DNA from: Chloroflexota bacterium
Lineage (GTDB): Bacteria; Chloroflexota; UBA11872
Length of the DNA: 64,000 nt
Direction of reading: 5' to 3'
NCBI GenBank assembly: GCA_026707585.1
Contig: JAPOWQ010000036.1
Location: forward strand, 1 to 64,000
The notes below the pieces were generated by a model, which ran no database searches, was not told where the DNA came from, and worked only from the letters and a program-made list of their open reading frames with translations. A program made the position numbers and the translations under genes. Below are positions 56,906 to 64,000 of this stretch, in pieces (within the stretch, counting starts at the first letter, position 1; every line of letters starts with the position of its first letter).

Positions 56906-58561
56906 ATGCCAACCCGACCCGGCCGCGACGTCTTGATGGAAGTCCTCGAAGCCGAGGGCGTCCAGTACATCTTCGGCAACCCCGGCACCACCGAGGGCGC
57001 CATCATGCACGCCCTCGAAGACCGTCCCGATCTCGAATACATCCTCGTCGCCCAGGAAGGCGTGGCCGTGGGTATGGCCGACGGCTTCGCCCGCGAGAGT
57101 GGCCGCCCGGCCTTCGTCAACCTGCACATCGAAACCGGCCTGTCCAACGGCCTCAGCCTCATGTGCAACGCCTACGCCGGCGGCACCCCGATGGTCGTCA
57201 CGGCCGCCAACAGCTCCATCGGCAAGGTGGCGGAAGGCCGCACCGACCTCGTGGACCTCGCCCGCCCCTTCAGCAAGTGGGGCGCGGAAGTCACCAATGC
57301 CGATCAGATTCCCGCAGTCATGCACCGGGCCTTCCGCGAAGCCAAGACGCCACCCACCGGCCCCACCTTCGTCTCGTTCGCCCAGAACGCCCTGGACGAA
57401 ATGACCGACGTCCGCGTCGCCCCCTCCGGCGACCTCAGCACCGTGCTCACCCCCGACCCGCAGGCCATCCAGGCCGCCGCCGAGCTACTGGCCTCCGCCG
57501 AACGCCCCGCCCTGCTCGTTGGCGATCGCGTCGCCCAATACGGCGCGGTCGACCAGACGGTCCGGGTCGCCGAGCTCCTGGGCACCCCCGTCTACGGCGC
57601 CTCCTACCCCACCATGATGTTCCCCACCTCGCATCCCCAGTGGATGCACCAGCTTCCGCCCTACGTGGGGCTTTATCGGGAAGCGTTTGCCGAGACCGAC
57701 GTCCTGCTGGCCGTCGGCGCCCGCGTCTTCCACGACTTCTTCGCCCCCGCCACCGGCATCCTGGCCGACGACGCCCGCCTGGTTCACCTTGACATAAATC
57801 AAGACGCCATCGGACGCGTCGAACCGACCGACGTCGGAATCTGGACCGATCTGGGTATCGGTCTGGACGAGCTCTACGCCGCCGTCAGCGAACTCCAGAC
57901 CTCCGCCCAGGCCGAAGCCGCCCGCCAACGCGCCGCTACCCTGGCCGCCGGCTACCCCGCTCGTCGCGCCTCGCCGCCGGAAGCCGACGGCGCCCGGCCC
58001 ATGCCCTCAACCGCCATGATGGCCGCGCTCGCCGAGGGCCTGCCCGCCGACGTCATCGTCGTCGACGACAGCATCTCCTGCCGCCCCGACCTCCACGCCG
58101 CCGTCACCTTTGACCATCGACGCCGCGTCCAGGCCGAACGCGCCGGCGGCGCCATCGGCTGGGGCATGGGCGGAGCCCTGGGTGTGGCCCTGGCCGCACC
58201 CGACCAGCGCGTCGTCGCCGTCATCGGCGACGGCAGCGCCATGCTCACCGTCCAGGCCCTCTGGACCGCCGCCGCCTACCGGATCCCGGTCGTCTTCTGC
58301 ATCTGCAACAACGCCGGCTACCGCGTCCTCAAGCTCAACCTGCGCCGCTGGTTCGCCGACGTCCTCCACGAACCCGACCGCCCCAGCCAGTACCTCGGCA
58401 TGGACCTCAACCAACCATTCGACCTCGCCGCCATCGCCCAGGCCATGAACGTCCCATCCGAACGCATCGAAAACCCAACCCGCATCCCCCCCGCCCTAAC
58501 CCAGGCTCTCCACCACAACGGCCCCACCCTCCTCGACATCATCATCGACGGCAGCGTCTAA
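56906..58561 (+). CDS. ThDP-dependent decarboxylase/synthase (benzoylformate decarboxylase / AHAS large subunit-like)
   Basis: 'GVQYIFGNPGTTEGAIMHALED', 'EGVAVGMADGFARESGRPAFVNLH', ThDP motif 'VVAVIGDGSAMLTVQALWTAAAYRIPVVFCICNNAGY'. Confidence 0.95.
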   Translation: MPTRPGRDVLMEVLEAEGVQYIFGNPGTTEGAIMHALEDRPDLEYILVAQEGVAVGMADGFARESGRPAFVNLHIETGLSNGLSLMCNAYAGGTPMVVTAANSSIGKVAEGRTDLVDLARPFSKWGAEVTNADQIPAVMHRAFREAKTPPTGPTFVSFAQNALDEMTDVRVAPSGDLSTVLTPDPQAIQAAAELLASAERPALLVGDRVAQYGAVDQTVRVAELLGTPVYGASYPTMMFPTSHPQWMHQLPPYVGLYREAFAETDVLLAVGARVFHDFFAPATGILADDARLVHLDINQDAIGRVEPTDVGIWTDLGIGLDELYAAVSELQTSAQAEAARQRAATLAAGYPARRASPPEADGARPMPSTAMMAALAEGLPADVIVVDDSISCRPDLHAAVTFDHRRRVQAERAGGAIGWGMGGALGVALAAPDQRVVAVIGDGSAMLTVQALWTAAAYRIPVVFCICNNAGYRVLKLNLRRWFADVLHEPDRPSQYLGMDLNQPFDLAAIAQAMNVPSERIENPTRIPPALTQALHHNGPTLLDIIIDGSV

Positions 58562-58569
58562 TCTCGCTT

Positions 58570-60036
58570 GTGGGCAAGGCTTGGGCTCGACGTCGATCGA
58601 TCAGCCCAACAAGCGCACGAGCTGCCGTGTGGTCACGTCGCGATCCCGAGGCTAGCGCGGTAGCGCGGCAAGCTGCTGCCCTATTGGCAGTCGCGTCGCT
58701 CGCGCTTTTCGCGGCCTGCGGCGAGTCGTCGGATTCCGCTGAACAGACTGAGACTCCCACGGCGGCATCTGTGCAGGAGAGTCAGCCTCCGACAGCACCG
58801 CCAACCCCGGTAGCTGCACGCCAGCCAGCGTCCACGTCCACGGCAGAATCAACACCCGCTCCAACGGTCGCGAAGCCACAAGAACCAGCGCCCACGCCGC
58901 AGACCGGCCAGGTGCCCTCGCGCGACGAGCTGATTCGCCAATGCTCGAACGGCGTAGCCGTGCCCGATCCCCAGGCAACGCCAGGGCTGGCGCGGGACTG
59001 CGCCGTGCTGCTTGCCGTCCGCGACACGCTGGCCGGCGAGACAGCCCTGAACTGGGACGCTGATCGCTTCATTGACGATTGGTACGGCGTGGTTGTGGGC
59101 GGCTGGCCGTGGCGTGTGATCGAACTGGATCTGGCGTCCTACGAGCTGACCGGCGTGATCCCAGCGGGGTTGGCCGAGTTGATCGACCTGCGCGTGCTGA
59201 ATCTGTGGAATAACAAGCTGACGGGGTCGATACCGACCGAGCTCGGCGCGCTGGTCAATCTGAAGGAACTATCGCTCGGGAACAACCGGCTGACGGGATC
59301 GATTCCGCCCGTGCTGGGCGATTTGTCAAACCTTGAGTTGCTGGCGCTCTGTTGCAACGCGTTGACCGGGACGATTCCCCCTGAGCTGGGTGCGCTGGCC
59401 AGGTTGGAGGGGTTGTATCTCTGGGACAACCGCCTGGCGGGGACGATCCCACCCGAACTGGGCGCGTTACGCGTCCTTGTCGACCTCAGCCTCGAGGGCA
59501 ACCAACTCACCGGGCCTATTCCCTCCGAACTGGGCGGACTGGCAAATCTCAGACGGATGGACTTCTGTTGCAATGAGTTGACCGGGGCGATCCCACGGGA
59601 ACTGGGTACCTTGGTCGAGTTGGAGGGCTTGTATCTCTTGGGCAACCAACTCTCCGGCCTGATCCCCCCGGAACTGGCCGCATTGACCAGGCTGGAGGAT
59701 CTGAACCTGGGAAGCAACCGGCTCGTGGGGACGATTCCACCGGACCTGGGTGCACTGACCAGGCTGCGCACACTGAACCTCTCGGACAATGCCCTGACTG
59801 GATCGATTCCGCTCGAACTGAGCGCGCTTTCAGACCTGCACAGTCTGGTTCTTGCGTCCAATCAGCTCACGGGTTCCATTCCGTCCTGGCTGGGCTCCCT
59901 TCCGGGGCTGCACGTCGTCGACCTACACGACAATCGGTTCACCGGACGTGTCCCTTCAGAACTCGACCGACATGAAAATCTTCAGGTGCTGAATCTCCGC
60001 GACAACCAACTCACGGGCGAGATTCCGCACCGCTAG
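58570..60036 (+). CDS. Plant-type LRR lipoprotein 1
   Basis: Lipobox 'LALFAAC'; 'CSNGVAVPDPQATPGLARDCAVLLAVRDTLAGETALNWDADRFIDDWYGV' cap, then 'LTGSIPxELGxLxxLxxLxLxxNxL' repeats. Confidence 0.93.
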   Translation: MGKAWARRRSISPTSARAAVWSRRDPEASAVARQAAALLAVASLALFAACGESSDSAEQTETPTAASVQESQPPTAPPTPVAARQPASTSTAESTPAPTVAKPQEPAPTPQTGQVPSRDELIRQCSNGVAVPDPQATPGLARDCAVLLAVRDTLAGETALNWDADRFIDDWYGVVVGGWPWRVIELDLASYELTGVIPAGLAELIDLRVLNLWNNKLTGSIPTELGALVNLKELSLGNNRLTGSIPPVLGDLSNLELLALCCNALTGTIPPELGALARLEGLYLWDNRLAGTIPPELGALRVLVDLSLEGNQLTGPIPSELGGLANLRRMDFCCNELTGAIPRELGTLVELEGLYLLGNQLSGLIPPELAALTRLEDLNLGSNRLVGTIPPDLGALTRLRTLNLSDNALTGSIPLELSALSDLHSLVLASNQLTGSIPSWLGSLPGLHVVDLHDNRFTGRVPSELDRHENLQVLNLRDNQLTGEIPHR

Positions 60037-60173
60037 CTCCCGGTACCGGCATCGTCGGCTGTTAGCAACGCGGTAAGTTTCTCGGGATCAGCGGATGCTC
60101 GACAACTCGTGGAAGTGTCGTGTACTACACCAGGGACCGGGCGCCGCCAGGCCCAGTTCACATGCGGAGGTCA

Positions 60174-61546
60174 TGGTGGCTAGTCAGACCGGTCGCAACT
60201 TTCGGCGCAAGGTCGTCCAGATATCGGAGCTTGCCGAGCGTACGTCGCGAATACTCATCGCATTGGCTGTAGGCGCCACCGTCGTTTTGCTGGCGGCCTG
60301 CGATGGCTCAGTCCCAAGCTCTGCTCAGGACCAGGAGTCTTCCACTGCGGTGGTTGACCGACCTCGCACTCAGCCTGAAGCTGCGGCAGCAGAGCAGGCG
60401 TCAGCCACGCCGGTAGCCACCGCCACTCCGGGCACACCTCGCGAGCTGACACCAGCGGTGAGTCCGGTAGCGACGTCGACGCCGGATGCCGCACCCACGC
60501 CGATGGCCGAACCAACGCCAGAATCCACGTCCGCTCCATCGCGAGCACCCGAAGAACACGGCTGTGCCAACGGCGTGGCCGTGTCGGATCCAGAGAACAG
60601 TCCCGGGCTGGTGGAGGACTGTGCGGTACTTCTGGCTGTGCGCGATGCGCTGGTTGGCACTGCTCCGCTGATGTGGAGCACCGACCGCGACATATCTGAC
60701 TGGACAGGCGTATATCTGGACGAAGGTCCGGAGCCGGACAGGCGAGTCATCGGGCTAGAGCTCTCGTGGCTCGACTTGGGGGCGCCAATCCCACCGCAGT
60801 TGGGTGAGCTGCCGGAGTTGGTGTATCTGGATCTGAACTACAGCGGGCTGACGGGAAGCATCCCCGTGGAGTTGAGCGCGCTCACCAAGCTGCAGGTGCT
60901 CTATCTCCGCGGTAACCAATTGTCGGGCCCGATTCCGTCCGAGCTGGGAATGCTCACCGACCTGGCGGAATTGGACCTCGCGGAGAACCAACTCACAGGT
61001 GAGATTCCACCTGAACTGAGCGCGCTGACGGATCTGCAATGGCTCGTTCTCGGAAACAACAAGCTGACCGGCGACATTCCGCGGTCAATGAGCGCATTGA
61101 CCGGACTGCAAGAACTCAACCTCGGTGAAAACAGATTGACCGGCCCTATACCAGAATGGCTGGGGGAGCTCACGCAACTCGAGGCGCTGTATCTGGATGA
61201 CAACCAACTGACCGGAACGATCCCGGTTGACCTGCGTTGGCTGTCAGGACTCAAGTGGTTGAGCCTCCGGAGAAACGCGCTGACAGGGTCCATTCCGCCC
61301 GAACTGGCCGGACTGGTCAACCTGGAACAGTTGGACTTGCGAGGCAACCGGCTGACTGGCGAAGTCCCCGCAGAGCTAGGGCTGCTGCGGAAGCTCAGAG
61401 AGCTCGACCTGTCGTGCAATCAGTTGACGGGATCTGTCCCGCCTGAGCTGGCCGAGCTTCCCGATCTAAGGACGGCGAACCTCGCGGGCAATCGGTTGAC
61501 CGGACCTGTGCCGTCGGCAAATCACTGGCCCTGCACTGAAATATAG
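60174..61546 (+). CDS. Plant-type LRR lipoprotein 2
   Basis: Lipobox 'VVLLAAC'; 'CANGVAVSDPENSPGLVEDCAVLLAVRDALVGTAPLMWSTDRDISDWTGV' and LRRs. ORF opens at 60095. Confidence 0.92.
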
Positions 61547-61613
61547 CGGCAAGAGGCTGCCCGCGTCGGTGATTCGGGCTCTTTCCAAGGCGGGGCCGCG
61601 CGGTGCGCTGTTG

Positions 61614-61900
61614 CTAGCGAACCAGCACAACCTTCCCAATCGGCTTCCGCTCCTTGATCGCCGCATGCGCCGCCGACGCTTCCGCCAACGGATACGCACC
61701 ACCCACCACCGGCCGCAACCGCCCCGCTTCGGCCAGTTCAATCAGCTCCCGCATGATCTCCGGCGCATACGCATCGGAGTTGCTCTGCCCGCCCCAACCG
61801 ATAAGTCGCAGGTTCTTCACCCAGAACGACCAGAACTCGACCGTTCCCGTCCCCGTAAACGAGTTCGACCCCCTGTTCACCAACCGTCCACCCTCGGCCA
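61614..61900 (-). pseudogene. C-terminal remnant of an MDR-family (zinc/quinone) dehydrogenase
   Basis: 'GGRLVNRGSNSFTGTGTVEFWSFWVKNLRLIGWGGQSNSDAYAPEIMRELIELAEAGRLRPVVGGAYPLAEASAAHAAIKERKPIGKVVLVR*', with no upstream catalytic or Rossmann portion in frame. Confidence 0.8.
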
Positions 61901-61977
61901 TCGCGCGGCGGCGAGGCCCGGCTGCCAACTTCTGCTGGCGTATAGTCGGATTCCAGCACGACGATTCCAAGAGAACT

Positions 61978-63846
61978 TTGCGGGTGCGAATCAGCTTAGT
62001 TTTTGTCGTGGCTTTCGCTTGGCTGGCCGCCTGCGATGGCCAGCCGCCCGCCGAAGCTCCATCGCGCGCGCCTGCCACTCCGACAGTCGAACAACCTAGC
62101 GTTCAGCCGCCCGAAATGAAGTCGCCGGAAACCACGCCGTCGGCCGACGCTTCTCCTGAGAATTCGACAGCGTCGTTTGAGCAACAGTGCGCCAACGGAA
62201 TAGCCGTACCCGATCCGCAGGAGAATCCTGGACTCGTCGAGGATTGCGCCGTGCTGCTGGCCGTCCGCGACACGCTGGCTGGCACAGCGCCATTGAACTG
62301 GAGCGCCGATCGCGATATCTCCAACTGGTGGGGAATCTATCTCGGTGGGTGGACACAGAGCCGTCGCCTATTCGAATGGCGGGGTTTTGATTACCCTGGT
62401 CGGCAGGCGCCGGACAATCGAGTGTCCGAACTAGACCTCGGGTCGGTCCAACTGACGGGGACGATTCCAGCAAAGCTCGGCGCGCTGACCGAGTTGAGGG
62501 TCTTGGACCTGTCGAATAATCAACTCATCGGGCAGATTCCATCCGAACTAAATGCACTTGCCAACCTGGATGAGCTTCTGCTCTCCGAGAACCTGTTGGT
62601 CGGGCCGATTCCAGCGCAGCTAGGCGCACTGTCCAATCTTCGCGTGCTCGAACTTCGAAGCAACCGTTTGACGAACGAAGTCCCTCTCGAGATTGCTGAG
62701 CTGACCAGTCTGGTTCTCCTTGACGTGTCGGATAACCAGTTGACAGGAACGATTCCAGCCGAGCTGAGCAAGCTCAGCAGCCTCGAGGTAATCCTCCTGG
62801 GCGAGAATGAGTTGACGGGCCAGATTCCGACCGAGCTTCGAGAGCTTAGTCGCCTGGAGGTCTTGGATGTTTCGGGCAACGAGCTGACCGGCGAAATTCC
62901 TCCGGAAATGCGCGCACTGACCAATCTGAGGGCACTGTTTCTCAGCAGCAACCAGTTGACTGGCAGGATCCCTGAGTGGTTGGGTGAGTTAAGACGGCTT
63001 GAATGGCTCTATCTGTCGGACAACCAGTTTACCGATGAGATTCCCCCGACGTTAGGGGCCCTTGCACTTCTGATGGAGCTAGATCTGGAGAACAACCAGC
63101 TGTCAGGCGGTTTACCGGCGTCGTTGAAGACACTGACTAAACTGAAAATACTAGACCTCAGCGGCAACCAGTTGACCGGTGAGATACCCAGGCAACTGAG
63201 TGAACTTGCCCAACTGCAGTATCTAGACCTGGAAGGCAACCAGCTGACGGGCGGCGTCCCAGCTGCGTTTGGCACGCTGACGAGCCTGGAGACGCTTGAC
63301 CTATCGGACAATGAACTGGCGGGGTCGATACCGCCGGAATTGGGTGATCTCTCCCAGTTGGAGTATCTCGATCTGGACGGCAACCAGCTGACGGGCGGCA
63401 TTCCAGCTGCGTTTGGCATGCTGACGAGCCTGGAGACGCTTGACCTATCGGACAATGAACTGACGGGGTCGATTCCGCCGGAAATGGGAGCGCTTGCTAA
63501 CCTGGAGTGGTTCAGCCTGCAGGGCAACAAATTGACGGGTGCAATTCCGCCTGAGCTGGGGGCGCTCCGCAAGCTGGAAACGCTCGACTTCGCAAAGAAT
63601 CAATTGACCGGGCCGATCCCGACTGAACTAGTCGCGCTGGTTAACCTGGATTGGTTGAACCTCGGATTCAATCGCCTGACCGGTGAGATTCCAGCCGGGT
63701 TGGGTACGCTTCCGAATCTTAGAGTGCTTTCCCTTGAGTACAATCAGTTGACTGGAATTGTTCCTTCTACGTTAGTTCCGCCGCATAACTTGGAGATACT
63801 TGACCTGCGTGCCAATAATATGAGGGGCACTGTCTATTCCAAGTAA
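61978..63846 (+). CDS. Plant-type LRR lipoprotein 3
   Basis: 'LRVRISLVFVVAFAWLAAC' lipobox (TTG 61978 or GTG 61984); 'CANGIAVPDPQENPGLVEDCAVLLAVRDTLAGTAPLNWSADRDISNWWGIYL'; long LRR array. The 61654 ORF start is rejected. Confidence 0.92.
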   Translation: MRVRISLVFVVAFAWLAACDGQPPAEAPSRAPATPTVEQPSVQPPEMKSPETTPSADASPENSTASFEQQCANGIAVPDPQENPGLVEDCAVLLAVRDTLAGTAPLNWSADRDISNWWGIYLGGWTQSRRLFEWRGFDYPGRQAPDNRVSELDLGSVQLTGTIPAKLGALTELRVLDLSNNQLIGQIPSELNALANLDELLLSENLLVGPIPAQLGALSNLRVLELRSNRLTNEVPLEIAELTSLVLLDVSDNQLTGTIPAELSKLSSLEVILLGENELTGQIPTELRELSRLEVLDVSGNELTGEIPPEMRALTNLRALFLSSNQLTGRIPEWLGELRRLEWLYLSDNQFTDEIPPTLGALALLMELDLENNQLSGGLPASLKTLTKLKILDLSGNQLTGEIPRQLSELAQLQYLDLEGNQLTGGVPAAFGTLTSLETLDLSDNELAGSIPPELGDLSQLEYLDLDGNQLTGGIPAAFGMLTSLETLDLSDNELTGSIPPEMGALANLEWFSLQGNKLTGAIPPELGALRKLETLDFAKNQLTGPIPTELVALVNLDWLNLGFNRLTGEIPAGLGTLPNLRVLSLEYNQLTGIVPSTLVPPHNLEILDLRANNMRGTVYSK

Positions 63847-63915
63847 GCCCCTAACGGAATCCGGGTTCTAACAGCGTAAGAATGGCTCGTGGCGGGACTG
63901 CACCACAGTCTCTTC

Positions 63916-64000
63916 CTAGGTAATCAGCACAACCTTCCCAATCGGCCTCCTTGCCTCAATCGCCGCATGCGCAGCCGCTGCCTCGTCGAACCCATACGTC
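63916..64000 (-). CDS. C-terminus of an MDR-family dehydrogenase (truncated by window edge)
   Basis: Minus-strand translation '...TYGFDEAAAAHAAIEARRPIGKVVLIT*'. Confidence 0.75.
   Translation of the reverse strand, partial: TYGFDEAAAAHAAIEARRPIGKVVLIT

Noticed and set aside
54327-58414. Minus-strand ORFs opposite DUF3179, beta-propeller and ThDP enzyme genes
   Set aside because: Sense-strand genes have clear family motifs; antisense ORFs are G/V/D/A-rich shadows.
61654-61977. 5' extension of the third LRR ORF to 61654
   Set aside because: It overlaps the dehydrogenase remnant in antisense and would bury the lipobox 110 residues inside; start reassigned to 61978/61984.
1-64000. CRISPR arrays, rRNA, transposons or integrated phage
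   Set aside because: No regularly spaced short repeats, rRNA-like sequence, transposase/integrase ORFs or att-like repeats were evident; tRNA detection by eye is unreliable, so absence of tRNAs is not claimed.

Overview
High-GC bacterial chromosomal window. Gene families suggest an environmental, possibly Chloroflexota-like, genome, but taxonomy is not provable from the sequence alone. I saw no rRNA, CRISPR array, transposase or phage module. Main contents: (i) an SOS locus at 0-8.5 kb with lexA-TPR and a minus-strand run dinB, unknown protein, Mre11/SbcD-like, Rad50/YhaN-like, membrane protein; dinB and lexA share a 27-nt upstream element containing a palindromic CCGNAC-N7-GNACGG operator, and both nuclease/ATPase-like proteins appear to have lost their catalytic motifs; (ii) a GH15 glucoamylase, two MarR regulators flanking an intact SAM methyltransferase, and a full-length colinear paralog broken by two in-frame TAG codons; (iii) a 9.8-kb gene for a modular FN3/cadherin-like surface protein; (iv) a single-chain two-component system (GAF-PAS-HK-REC-wHTH); (v) a tandem-AAA + VWA pair; (vi) a repeated cassette of small TM/coiled-coil proteins; (vii) an alpha-glucan cluster (two GT4, AKR, GH57) in which GH57 lies in frame behind the TAG stop of a GT gene and has no ATG/GTG/TTG start ahead of its conserved N-terminus; (viii) assorted metabolic genes, a sigma-70 factor, HDAC-like, PhyH, SprT-like, DM13, DUF3179 and ThDP enzyme genes; (ix) three tandem plant-type LRR lipoproteins, the third bracketed by two copies of the 3' end of an MDR dehydrogenase gene. 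Best candidate for an undescribed system: the SOS-controlled dinB / pseudo-Mre11 / pseudo-Rad50 operon. Next best: the small TM-coiled-coil A-B-A'-B'-C cassette.
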